From assembly GCA_965248685.1 (NCBI GenBank), contig CBDFKC010000003.1, positions 1,116,001 to 1,180,000 of the forward strand: a stretch of 64,000 nucleotides of DNA. Direction: 5' to 3'. The DNA is from VYFG01 sp965248685. Lineage in GTDB: Bacteria; Pseudomonadota; Gammaproteobacteria; Arenicellales; Poriferihabitantaceae. The notes beneath the pieces were generated by a model that ran no database searches, had not been told where the DNA came from, and was given only the letters and a program-made list of their open reading frames with translations. How positions within the stretch are numbered: the stretch's first letter is position 1; each line of letters begins with the position of its first letter. The position numbers were made by a program, and so were the translations under genes. This document shows positions 52,637 to 61,230 of this stretch, in pieces.

Positions 52637-53101
52637 ATGGAAAAAGGCGCAAGATTTTCTCGAGACAGAAAGTATCGCTACGCGTTATGGAGAATCTGGG
52701 ATGAATCGTTACCCTATACAATGTTTATTGGGTTAAACCCCTCTACTGCCGATGAAAACTCGGATGACCCGACCTTGGTACGCTGTATCAGGTTTGCCCA
52801 GTCCTGGGGATATGGTGGAGTTTATATGACAAATCTTTTTGCATTTTGTGCCACCGACCCCAGGCGGCTGGGTGAGGTTAAAAATCCAATCGGGGTTAAA
52901 AATAATCATTGGATTGCCACCATCTCCGAATCTGCAGGAGTGGTAATCGCCGCATGGGGCAACCAGGGCATCTTGGCGAATAGGGCCAGTACAGTGGTGA
53001 ATTTGATTCCAGAGTTACATTATTTGAAAATGAATCGTTCCGGCCAGCCAGCACATCCGTTGTATTTAAAAATGACTTTGCGTCCCCGCAAATTGAAGTG
53101 A
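52637..53101 (+). CDS. DUF1643-family protein
   Basis: 154 residues. RDRKYRYALWRIWDES, MFIGLNPSTADENSDDPTL and GGVYMTNLFAFCATDPR are the signature of DUF1643, a family of unknown function. The fold may resemble uracil-DNA glycosylase, as the GLNPS motif suggests, but this is uncertain. Same strand as the next gene, 40 bp apart. Confidence 0.88.
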   Translation: MEKGARFSRDRKYRYALWRIWDESLPYTMFIGLNPSTADENSDDPTLVRCIRFAQSWGYGGVYMTNLFAFCATDPRRLGEVKNPIGVKNNHWIATISESAGVVIAAWGNQGILANRASTVVNLIPELHYLKMNRSGQPAHPLYLKMTLRPRKLK

Positions 53102-53119
53102 TCGATTGAAGTGATTGCA

Positions 53120-53132
53120 TTTAATTTCCCCC
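53120..53132. repeat. 13-bp intergenic motif, copy 3
   Basis: TTTAATTTCCCCC, ending 9 nt before the start codon at 53142, where the C-run could mask a ribosome site. Identical to copies at 22050 and 28270. Confidence 0.5.
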
Positions 53133-53141
53133 AGATGTTTT

Positions 53142-53537
53142 ATGCAGGATCTGATTAAACAGAAGTTCCAAGGGTATCCCGATCATGTTCGTTCGAAGAT
53201 GAATCGGTTGCGACAGATTATTCTTGAGGTTGCCGCGGAAACTGATGGTGTAGGTGTAATTGAAGAAAGCTTAAAGTGGGGCGAGCCTGCGTACCTGACC
53301 ACCGCATCGAAAAGTGGTTCAACCATTAGGATAGATTGGAAGCCGAAGTATCCTGATCAATATGCCATGTACTTTAATTGCAATACTACCCTGGTTGAAA
53401 CCTTTAAAACTCTGTTTCCCGATGAATTCGAGTATCAGGGGAATCGGGCCATTGTATTTTCCTTGGAGCATGCTATAGCGGAAGACGAACTGCGCTTTTG
53501 TGTGTCAATGGCATTGCGATACCACGTTGACAAATAA
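53142..53537 (+). CDS. DUF1801-family protein
   Basis: About 131 residues. VIEESLKWGEPAYLTTASKSG and IDWKPKYPDQYAMYFNCNTT match DUF1801 (YdhG-like), a small alpha-beta family of unknown function. The ATG at 53142 is preferred over a frame extension starting at 53115. No clear ribosome site. Confidence 0.8.
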   Translation: MQDLIKQKFQGYPDHVRSKMNRLRQIILEVAAETDGVGVIEESLKWGEPAYLTTASKSGSTIRIDWKPKYPDQYAMYFNCNTTLVETFKTLFPDEFEYQGNRAIVFSLEHAIAEDELRFCVSMALRYHVDK

Positions 53538-53788
53538 CAGGAATTGATTCGGATAGGGTGGCGATACCACGGATTGGTGTATCATAGTGGCGAGGGCAAT
53601 GGCCCGGGACGCGTTCGATTAAATTGATGGAATTGGGGCGCCTCGATCGGTCGGTTTTATTGTTCGGCGCTATCGCGGATACTCCAGATGGTATTAATTG
53701 AAAACTTTACTAATCAGCTGTAGCTGCAAAGGGACGAATGGAGTGATCGAATCAGCAGTTTAAATATAGACAATACGAGGGGATTATT

Positions 53789-54448
53789 ATGACACTCAGA
53801 ATCAATGACCAGGCACCAAACTTCACGGCTCAAACCACCCAGGGCGAGATAAACTTTCACCAATGGCTCGGTGACGGATGGGCAGTTTTATTTTCCCACC
53901 CTAAGGATTTTACCCCGGTGTGCACAACCGAACTTGGTTATGTAGCCAGACTTAAACCAGATTTTGACAAGCGTAACTGCAAGGTAATTGGTCTTAGCAT
54001 AGATCCAGTTGACGATCATTCTAAATGGGCCGCAGACATCGAAGAAACGCAAGGACATGCGGTAAACTTCCCGATGATTGGCGACACCGACCTGGCGGTT
54101 GCCAAAGCCTATAATATGTTTCCTGCGGACGAATCCGGCTCTGCCGAAGGACGAACTGCGATGACCAATGCTACCGTTCGCACCGTATATATCATAGGAC
54201 CGGATAAGAACATCAAATTAATGATGACATATCCCATGACCACCGGGCGTAATTTCGACGAGATTTTACGGGTGCTGGATTCGATGCAGTTGACCGCTAA
54301 ACATAAGGTAGCCACCCCAGTAAACTGGAAACACGGGGACGATGTAATTATCGTACCTGCGGTGTCCAATGAAGAAGCGGAAAAGAAATATCCGGATGGT
54401 TGGAAAACCCTGAAACCTTATTTGCGCGTGGTGAAACAGCCGAATTGA
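53789..54448 (+). CDS. 1-Cys peroxiredoxin (Prx6 type)
   Basis: 219 residues. Reduces peroxides; the peroxidatic cysteine is in PKDFTPVCTTELGYVARLKP. VIGLSIDPVDDHSKWAADIE and TYPMTTGRNFDEILRVLDSM with the long C-terminus mark the Prx6 class, with no resolving cysteine seen. Good ribosome site (GAGGGGATTATT). Upstream 250 bp are non-coding with no OxyR site recognised. Confidence 0.94.
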   Translation: MTLRINDQAPNFTAQTTQGEINFHQWLGDGWAVLFSHPKDFTPVCTTELGYVARLKPDFDKRNCKVIGLSIDPVDDHSKWAADIEETQGHAVNFPMIGDTDLAVAKAYNMFPADESGSAEGRTAMTNATVRTVYIIGPDKNIKLMMTYPMTTGRNFDEILRVLDSMQLTAKHKVATPVNWKHGDDVIIVPAVSNEEAEKKYPDGWKTLKPYLRVVKQPN

Positions 54449-54506
54449 ACACTTAATTATGGGCTTGTTCGCGTTACCAGACTCGATGAACCCTGGGCGG
54501 TAAAAA

Positions 54507-55325
54507 ATGTTTAGTCACTTTACCTTGGGAACTAATGATATGGACCGGTCTGAAGCATTTTACTCCGCGGTCCTGTCAAATCTAGGCCTGTCACTAATTC
54601 AATCGTCTCCGGAAAATGGGTATTTGATGTATGGACCTTCTGACCACAGCTTCCCACACATTTTTATCAGTAAACCATTTGACGGATTGCCAGCGACCTG
54701 GAGCAATGGGTACCACCTGGCATTTAATGCTGAATCCAAATCGGAGGTAGAACAGTTTTATGCCACTGCCATGGAACATGGTGGAATAGATGAAGGTGTA
54801 CCCGGTTTCCGTCCGCATTATGCTGAGGATTACTACGCTGCATATTTACGCGACCCTGACGGCAACAAACTCCAGGCGGTTTGTTTTACCAAGGGCCGGT
54901 CCAGCGGTTCTGGTGGGGATGTGGTTGCGCACATTACCATTGGGTTGACCGATTTGGCCCGGGATTCGAAATTTTATACCGCTATTTTTTCTGCACTGGG
55001 AATAGATTTTCTGCTGCACAAGAACGACTCAAAATATGCTCGTTATGGGGTTCCAGGAAACGATCTACCAATCGTATTTGTCCAGCCAGCTTTCGATGGT
55101 CGCCCGGCGACATGGGGCAATGGCACGCATACCGCGTTCACAGCAAAGACGCGCGAGCAGGTTGATCTATTTCATAGGTTGGCAATTGATAACGGTGGGA
55201 CTTGTGGAGGGCCACCAGGTCTAAGGCCGCAGTATTCTGCGCACTATTACGCAGCATACGTACGCGATCTGGTAGGAAATAAATTACAGGCGGTTTGCCG
55301 GGAGCCTTGTGTGTCCGTCTACTAA
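54507..55325 (+). CDS. Tandem VOC-superfamily protein
   Basis: 272 residues built of two glyoxalase/bleomycin-resistance-type halves (about 1-130 and 137-268). Each starts with HFTLGTNDMDRSEAFYSAVL or HITIGLTDLARDSKFYTAIF and ends with YYAAYLRDPDGNKLQAVC or YYAAYVRDLVGNKLQAVC. The halves are clear duplicates: both have FDG-PATW-NG-H and GG. The last half has DLVGN in place of DPDGN. Possible glyoxalase-like or dioxygenase role; substrate unknown. Confidence 0.9.
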   Translation: MFSHFTLGTNDMDRSEAFYSAVLSNLGLSLIQSSPENGYLMYGPSDHSFPHIFISKPFDGLPATWSNGYHLAFNAESKSEVEQFYATAMEHGGIDEGVPGFRPHYAEDYYAAYLRDPDGNKLQAVCFTKGRSSGSGGDVVAHITIGLTDLARDSKFYTAIFSALGIDFLLHKNDSKYARYGVPGNDLPIVFVQPAFDGRPATWGNGTHTAFTAKTREQVDLFHRLAIDNGGTCGGPPGLRPQYSAHYYAAYVRDLVGNKLQAVCREPCVSVY

Positions 55326-55724
55326 GATTTCATTTGCGTTAACGGTTGAGCAACTTGACAAGCTGGACACTACCATTGTCAGGCAAGGTCGAGGTAATAG
55401 TCCTTTAACTAACTGTATCCTTTGGTAATCGAAGTGTCATAGACATATAGATTGTCTGCGTTTCCGGTTAACTTGTTTAAACTACTACCGAGATTTGCCC
55501 AGGAAATAAGATCCAGTTTATAACCGCTGAAATTGGTGTCATCAATAAATCCCCTGAACTCATTTCTGTTGACACCAAGCGACTTTGTCGTACCTTAATT
55601 ACCACGCGATTCTGTCGCAATTAAATACCGAAGGAAATTGTCGAATTAGTGCCCAAATACAACCATCGAGCCTACGTCCATTAGCTGCAATGTACTCTAA
55701 TGAATAACTGTCTCGGCGACTACA
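55326..55724. other. Intergenic region containing a coding-like remnant
   Basis: Roughly 400 bp between the VOC gene and the SPOR gene. Apart from the minus-strand frame at 55409-55594 nothing is recognised. On the minus strand GCGACAGAATCGCGTGGT and CGACAAAGTCGCTTGGT are near-repeats 26 bp apart. Confidence 0.4.
55409..55594 (-). pseudogene. Possible C-terminal gene remnant
   Basis: A 62-codon minus-strand frame without a start codon, reading NEFRGFIDDTNFSGYKLDLI, SWANLGSSLNKLTGNADNLY and ending TSITKGYS. The composition looks like real protein. It lies downstream of the SPOR gene on the same strand and may be what is left of a second gene. No family recognised. Confidence 0.3.
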
Positions 55725-56807
55725 CTAATATTCGCCGCGTATCGACTTTTGAATCACCGAAACTCTGCGGGTAAACGGGTCCTTGCGTCGAATCCACTCT
55801 GGAAGCGATTGGGTTGCCTGGGTTGCCTCAGCCAGGGAATTAAAATATCCAAGTAAAACCGGATACCATTGAATATCCTGTTTAAGCGAAAGGTAATAGT
55901 ACAAAGGCTGAGAACTGACAGAGGACTGGACCTGTTCGATTAGGGATAATGCGGCGGCTTCGGTGGGACTGCTGGCAATTTGGACAGTAAAGTAATCTGG
56001 GTTAAGACTCAGAATGGTTTCTTTGCCACCTCCTTTCAAATTCTCATCTGGAGATTCTGTTTGAACTGCAACGTTGATTGAGCTCGATGAGCTGGCTGGG
56101 GTCACTGTTCCGATAGTTTCTTTCGATTCCGTCGATTTAGACAATACTGTATCAATAGCGGATTCGGCTAGAACCGTTGCCTCGATATTTACAACTGTTT
56201 CAATTTGAATTTTCTGTGCCTCGGTCAACTCTCCCGGGTCGGGGCTTGGTTGGGCAGAAACGCTGGTAATTGGCCCGTCTATCTCTATAACATCAGATTG
56301 CTCTGTCCCGGCGGTAATCGCGTCTGGCTGGAGCTGAGGGACGATATTCTCGGAACCAGGAACTTGATCGATCTGAGAATCAGGTTTAACCTCATGTGAT
56401 GTCGCCAGGGCGTCCTTGATCGCCGCCAGGTTTTCGTCCTGCTCTATATTTGCCAGATTATCGTCAGGCTGATCTAATTCATCTTGCTCCTTCTCCCCCG
56501 TGTAGACGATCGGGTCATCTACCTGCACTATCTGATCGTCGCTAAGGTCTTTGGGGCTCAGTCGACCGATAGGATTGATAGAGGTAATTAGCAGAATGGC
56601 TATAAGACCTAAAAGCACCAAAACACCGACTTTTGGTTTCCTCGAGATGACCCTGAAATCCCTGTGCTGGCAGTCGCTGCAAGAGTAGTGGTTTACCTCT
56701 ATGAATAAGTTTAAAGTACGCTGAAATGGTGTCTTGGCGATTCGGTGGATGTCGGTGCCGCCGCACTCCCTGCAGGACAATTGTTTATCATTGACGAGAT
56801 CTGACAT
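55725..56807 (-). CDS. Zinc-ribbon, single-pass membrane protein with C-terminal SPOR domain
   Basis: 360 residues. Residues 12-49 hold a zinc ribbon (CRECGG and CSDCQH), residues 59-79 a membrane helix (VGVLVLLGLIAILLITSI), then a long acidic, Ser/Thr-rich linker. The C-terminal 80 residues resemble a SPOR domain (DYFTVQIASSPTEAAALSLI, WYPVLLGYFNSLAEATQATQ). SPOR domains bind denuded peptidoglycan at division sites, as in DamX and FtsN. The combination with a cytoplasmic zinc ribbon is uncommon. Stands alone. Confidence 0.75.
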   Translation of the reverse strand: MSDLVNDKQLSCRECGGTDIHRIAKTPFQRTLNLFIEVNHYSCSDCQHRDFRVISRKPKVGVLVLLGLIAILLITSINPIGRLSPKDLSDDQIVQVDDPIVYTGEKEQDELDQPDDNLANIEQDENLAAIKDALATSHEVKPDSQIDQVPGSENIVPQLQPDAITAGTEQSDVIEIDGPITSVSAQPSPDPGELTEAQKIQIETVVNIEATVLAESAIDTVLSKSTESKETIGTVTPASSSSSINVAVQTESPDENLKGGGKETILSLNPDYFTVQIASSPTEAAALSLIEQVQSSVSSQPLYYYLSLKQDIQWYPVLLGYFNSLAEATQATQSLPEWIRRKDPFTRRVSVIQKSIRGEY

Positions 56808-57052
56808 TAATTTGATCTTGGGGATTTGGGCTGGGTTTGCAGTCAGACAGGATAGAGCTACGGTAAAAAAGGACTAATAAATATGGATTGCTTAGTGCAA
56901 AAATAAATCTAAAATGCGATTGTTATTATATCGTATTATGGATTAATTCGATTGCATTTGTATTTTGTTGACGATCCAAATTTTTACAACTTTAACCGGC
57001 GAATTTACCCCCGCTCTATCTCACCCGGTATAACAACTCGAGGAAATATAAA

Positions 57053-57682
57053 TTGATCGAATCCGATAAAAATTCTGTTGGTAATTCTTTGCTGGATCAG
57101 ATAATTGCTGCCGGGCAACCCTGGTCAGGAATCGTTAACAAAGGAAAATTACTACGAATCATCGATTTAGAAGGCGACCAGGGAGTGGATTTCCTTTGTT
57201 ATAACGCTATTAACACCCAGGAACGATATCATGCACCGAACACCATTAAGTCTGCGGGTACAATACGCCTTGGTAGCGGTCATACTTTATACAGTGATGA
57301 AGCCAGACCAATGTTAACGCTGGTTAAGGATACCTGTGGATATCACGATACGATCGGGGGCTGTTGCAGTGAGCCAAGTAACCAAATGCTTTACGGGGTT
57401 AGCAATTGCCCCGGGTGTCGCGAAAATTTCTTATCAGCATTAGCGCCCTATGGAATGGATCGTCGAGATATTGTCCCCAATATCAATTTCTTTTGTAAAG
57501 TACCTGTGATTGAAGATGGTAGTTTGGCTAAGGGTGTTTTTGAACCCGGCCATTCGAATCCGGGAAACTATGTTGAGCTACGTGCAGAAATGGATGTTTT
57601 AGCCATAATTTCGAATTGCCCACAAATTAATAATCCCTGCAATGACGGTGCCCCGGGTCCCATTAGGGTATTGATTATCTAG
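57053..57682 (+). CDS. Urea-carboxylase-associated (UAAP2-like, DUF1989) protein
   Basis: 209 residues from a TTG at 57053 with GAGGAAATATAAA upstream. GNSLLDQIIAAGQPWSGIVN, LEGDQGVDFLCYN, SDEARPMLTLVKDTCGYHDT, GCCSEPSNQMLYG and PGNYVELRAEMDVLAIISNC are the DUF1989 signature with conserved cysteines and histidine. These proteins lie beside urea or guanidine carboxylases; here no carboxylase or ykkC riboswitch is found, so it stands alone. Confidence 0.88.
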   Translation: MIESDKNSVGNSLLDQIIAAGQPWSGIVNKGKLLRIIDLEGDQGVDFLCYNAINTQERYHAPNTIKSAGTIRLGSGHTLYSDEARPMLTLVKDTCGYHDTIGGCCSEPSNQMLYGVSNCPGCRENFLSALAPYGMDRRDIVPNINFFCKVPVIEDGSLAKGVFEPGHSNPGNYVELRAEMDVLAIISNCPQINNPCNDGAPGPIRVLII

Positions 57683-57815
57683 ATCAGGGCACTACCCTTC
57701 CTGTAAGTCCGACCCATCAAGCGGTCGTAAGATCAGGCGATCGGTGAATAACTCCAGATTCATTAAATACAGGTGCGGCCGAATTATCCAGGGGACCTTG
57801 ATTGCGCCGATTGTG

Positions 57816-58484
57816 CTATTCAATGGTGCCTGCTTGCTCCAGCCTCATCCATTCCGCCAGAGAATTCCCAAACGGAATCATCCCGTGTTGCTGGAATGCT
57901 GGGCGTTGGCTAAGTCGCTGGTACCAGGCTTCGATATTGGGTAATGAAGGTCGGTCAATGACCAGGTTGAAATAACGATAGAGCATGGGAGCCAGTGGGA
58001 TATCTCCCATGCTAAAGCTCGCCCCAGCCACGAAATTATTGTTCTCCAATCGCCGCTCGAGGATCTCGAGCTTTAATCCAGTGGCAGTGACCGCCTGTTC
58101 AATTTTAACCGGATCACGATCAGCTTCTGCAGTTCGTATCATGCCAAAGAATACTGGCATGAACTGCGGATAAAATGTCGTCTTAGCCCATTCCATCCAT
58201 TGATCCGCTATTGCCCGGGTCGAAACCTGGTCCGGCCAAAGTGTGCCAGCGCCGTATGTAGCACTCAGGTAACGCACGATAGCATTCGATTCCCACAATA
58301 CGATGCCATTGTCGATGATGGTGGGAACCACAGCATTTGGGTTCATTGCCCGATACTCTAGCGTATCCAGTCCACCAAACGATCCGCCATAATTCTCGCG
58401 CTGGTGCTCCAACCCGAGTTCACCGATGGTAAACATGACGGAAATAACATTGCTTGAGTTCTTCCGTCCTAGCACTTTCAACAT
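57816..58484 (-). CDS. Glutathione S-transferase
   Basis: 222 residues. N-terminal thioredoxin-like domain (MLKVLGRKNSSNVISVMFTI, then NPNAVVPTIIDNGIVLWESN and AIVRYLSATYG), C-terminal helical domain with GASFSMGDIPLAPMLYRYFN. NSSNV supplies the likely catalytic serine, as in theta/beta-type bacterial GSTs. Substrate unknown. Confidence 0.9.
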   Translation of the reverse strand: MLKVLGRKNSSNVISVMFTIGELGLEHQRENYGGSFGGLDTLEYRAMNPNAVVPTIIDNGIVLWESNAIVRYLSATYGAGTLWPDQVSTRAIADQWMEWAKTTFYPQFMPVFFGMIRTAEADRDPVKIEQAVTATGLKLEILERRLENNNFVAGASFSMGDIPLAPMLYRYFNLVIDRPSLPNIEAWYQRLSQRPAFQQHGMIPFGNSLAEWMRLEQAGTIE

Positions 58485-58512
58485 ATTGGGCTCCTGGAGA
58501 CAAATTTCAAAT

Positions 58513-58586
58513 TGGAGCGGGTGATGGGAATCGAACCCACATTAAGAGCTTGGGAAGCTCCCGTTCTACCATTGAACTACACCCGC
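58513..58586 (-). tRNA. tRNA-Gly (anticodon CCC)
   Basis: 74 nt on the minus strand, 3' CCA included. Acceptor GCGGGTG pairs with the 3' CACCCGC; D arm GTTCAATGGTAGAAC; anticodon arm GGAGC-TTCCCAA-GCTCT gives CCC; T arm GTGGGTTCGATTCCCAT. It is very close to E. coli glyU. Confidence 0.96.
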
Positions 58587-58626
58587 GAGTATTTAATGGG
58601 CAACTATCGTGGCAACGGAATGTTAA

Positions 58627-59814
58627 TCACAATAGTTTGGATTCGAATGGGTAGCTCGATAACAATTCAGTGCCGACATCAGTTACCCGTACCATCTGTT
58701 CGAGTTTGACACCTTCTCCGCCATTGCTCGAACCACTAAAACTTTCAACACATAACACCATATCGGGTTGAATAATACCATCATATTGTCGCTGTCTATC
58801 TTCCGGGTAATACAGTTTTGGATACTCGTCCGTCATTCCAACACCATGGATTACACAGGGGTAACGATGGGCAATATATTCTTGCTTGCGCGGATAAATT
58901 GTTCGAACCAGTTCTGTGAAAGACATCCCTGGTTGGATTTGTTCCAGATTGTGGTGGATTTCTTCATAGGCATGACGGTAGGCATTGCGTTGCCGCTTGC
59001 CGGGTGCTTGGTCACCACAAAGCCAGGTCCGGGAGATATCGGCGCAATATCCAAATGGACCAATCATGTCGGTGTCGAACGCTACTAACTCTCCATTCTC
59101 GATAGGTTTATTTGAGGCTTCCTGAAGCCAGGGGTTGCTGCGCTGTCCAGATGCCAGCATTCGTCCGTCGGTCCAGTCACCGTCATGCGCAGTATTGACT
59201 TGGGTCAGGATAGACCATAGCTGATTTTCCGTTATCCCGGGTTGGGTCGCCGAGTGCATTTTCGCCATTCCATGCTCTGCGACTGCAATGGAAAATTTCA
59301 TACATTCGATTTCGTCCGAAGATTTGATTAACTTTGCCTGTTCTACCAGGGCACTAGCATCGACCACATTTATTCCCTGTGCGTCAAGCGCGTAGAAGAC
59401 GTCGGCAGACATATATTCAACTGCAATCGTCGGATTGATCTCATTCACCCCAAGCTCACCAAGATAGGCTTTGACTTCTCGAGCGAACCTGGCCGCGCTT
59501 TCGGCTAGATCGAAGCCGCTGTCGAATGGGTTAAATCCGACGGTCGGCAAGTATCTTTCAATCAGGTCGCAATTCTGCTGGGAGGCGCCATGCATTACCG
59601 TCGGTCCTTCGGCTGAAACGTACAAATAAAAACTCGGAATACGGGACTGGAATAATTGGTATTCACGAAAATCAACCGCATAGCGCAGACTAACCGGGCT
59701 GATCAGGACACACATAGCGATGTCTTGTTGCAGCAGTTGTTGACGAATCCGCTGCAGGCGATATCGCCGCATTCTTGGCAGGTTGATGGTCGGTGGTGTC
59801 AGCAATTCGCCCAT
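58627..59814 (-). CDS. dddP: M24-family DMSP lyase DddP-like protein
   Basis: 395 residues from the ATG at 59814 (GGGGAATTTT upstream; frame open to 59892). The metal-site pattern of DddP is present: in the 421-residue numbering D273, D275 and D285 in FDTDMIGPFGYCAD, H349 in VIHGVGMTDEYP, E383 in LCVESFSG and E398 in GVKLEQ. From memory the Ruegeria enzyme has Asp295, 297, 307, His371, Glu406, Glu421, so the spacing is the same to within one residue. DddP splits dimethylsulfoniopropionate to dimethyl sulfide and acrylate. The alternative is an Xaa-Pro dipeptidase-like protein, but the DTD motif favours DddP. It is followed by tRNA-Gly on the same strand; no other ddd gene is close. Confidence 0.75.
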   Translation of the reverse strand: MGELLTPPTINLPRMRRYRLQRIRQQLLQQDIAMCVLISPVSLRYAVDFREYQLFQSRIPSFYLYVSAEGPTVMHGASQQNCDLIERYLPTVGFNPFDSGFDLAESAARFAREVKAYLGELGVNEINPTIAVEYMSADVFYALDAQGINVVDASALVEQAKLIKSSDEIECMKFSIAVAEHGMAKMHSATQPGITENQLWSILTQVNTAHDGDWTDGRMLASGQRSNPWLQEASNKPIENGELVAFDTDMIGPFGYCADISRTWLCGDQAPGKRQRNAYRHAYEEIHHNLEQIQPGMSFTELVRTIYPRKQEYIAHRYPCVIHGVGMTDEYPKLYYPEDRQRQYDGIIQPDMVLCVESFSGSSNGGEGVKLEQMVRVTDVGTELLSSYPFESKLL

Positions 59815-59989
59815 AAAATTCCCCGTTGAAGAAAGTGGCGACTCGAATTTACCTGAACTACTGATTCCGCACCAGTTGATGTTTTTCACCAAGGGTTAGG
59901 CATATTGCCAGTTTTGTGACCTGGATCACAGCCCAAAGTGGCGTCAGAGCATATGATGCCCGATTTGAAATCAAATTGAGGGAGAAAAC

Positions 59990-61186
59990 ATGAAATTGAA
60001 TTACAAAAACCCAATGGGCATATTTTTGCTACTTGCCGGACTGCTGATAGGTTCAGAATCCTACGCAGATCTTTATATGGAATTCACCATAAAAACAAGA
60101 ATACTTGACAAAGACGGAAACCCACATAGCCCAACTAGCAGTGAACAATGGGTTTGGGCTGGAAAAAATAACGTACGTAGTGAGACCAGGGACGTGATAT
60201 CAATCATGGATTTGGAGGCAGGGCTCTTAACCATTATTACCCCCGCAGCGCAAAGCTACATGCAAATGCCAATTGGAGCGAGTTTCGCTGCGCTGGGGGT
60301 TGGCGATGGAATTCAGATCAAAATTACCGACCTTAATCAGAGTAAGCAAATGAATAAGTATCAGGCCAGTGCTTATGAACAATCCATGTCTTCGCCCCTG
60401 GGCGATGTGACCACGATAGTCTGGGCAACGGAAGATATAAAAATAGAACATCCGGAATTACTGGCTAAAGCATCCCTGGCCGCCCTGGGTATGCTGCAGG
60501 GTGCGGATTCCGCGGCTTTGGAAAAAATGAAGCAGGAAATGAGCAAGATTAAGGGCGTGCCAATCGTGTCGATAAGTTCAATGAAAATGGGCGAAGAAAC
60601 CCAACAAACCATGACCAGCCTGGTATCTGTGACCGAAGAGGATGCCCCGGCCACCGCATACGCCATTCCGGAAGGCTACAGCAAAATGGAGATGCCGGGG
60701 ATGGATGATCTGGTGATGGCGGAACCAGCGCTGGAACAGTCTACGCAAAACCTACAAGGCGCCGTTACAGAAACTATTCAGGTTCCCGCCCACGATATTC
60801 CGATGACAGAAATCTCCGACGTTGATCTGGGATATCGAATCCGTGTTCCAGAGGGATTTCAGACATTGCGAAAGGGAAATTATGCCCATACTTTTACCAA
60901 GTTGATTGGCAATGGTCATGAATACAATGTCAACCTGGTGCCCCTCGGTGCCAGTGATTTGGATGATGCTATCGCAAACGCTACCATGATTGGCGGCAAC
61001 AAGCTGGCCGAAACCCGGGACTTGGGAGATGGTTTCTGGGTGGTTAAGGAAAAGCGCGGAACCCTGCAGGAAATATGGGTTTTTCGCAATGGTTCTTCGA
61101 AGTCAATGCATGCCAAATGTACCGGACCTGCCAGCGATATCGCGGTGTTGATTGATATGTGTGCATCCATGCAGGTAGTCGAATAA
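59990..61186 (+). CDS. Secreted protein, DUF4412-like
   Basis: 398 residues with a signal peptide (MGIFLLLAGLLIGSESYA). LYMEFTIKTRILD, EQWVWAGKNNVRSET and MDLEAGLLTIITPAAQSYMQ match the antiparallel beta layout of DUF4412/LolA-like periplasmic proteins, and KLIGNGHEYNVNLVPLG is in a second, unknown domain. Function unknown. Good ribosome site (GAGGGAGAAAAC). The next gene starts 44 bp later. Confidence 0.65.
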   Translation: MKLNYKNPMGIFLLLAGLLIGSESYADLYMEFTIKTRILDKDGNPHSPTSSEQWVWAGKNNVRSETRDVISIMDLEAGLLTIITPAAQSYMQMPIGASFAALGVGDGIQIKITDLNQSKQMNKYQASAYEQSMSSPLGDVTTIVWATEDIKIEHPELLAKASLAALGMLQGADSAALEKMKQEMSKIKGVPIVSISSMKMGEETQQTMTSLVSVTEEDAPATAYAIPEGYSKMEMPGMDDLVMAEPALEQSTQNLQGAVTETIQVPAHDIPMTEISDVDLGYRIRVPEGFQTLRKGNYAHTFTKLIGNGHEYNVNLVPLGASDLDDAIANATMIGGNKLAETRDLGDGFWVVKEKRGTLQEIWVFRNGSSKSMHAKCTGPASDIAVLIDMCASMQVVE

Positions 61187-61230
61187 AATCAGGTTTAAAC
61201 AAGTTCCGGAGGCCAGAGGAGAGTAACTAT

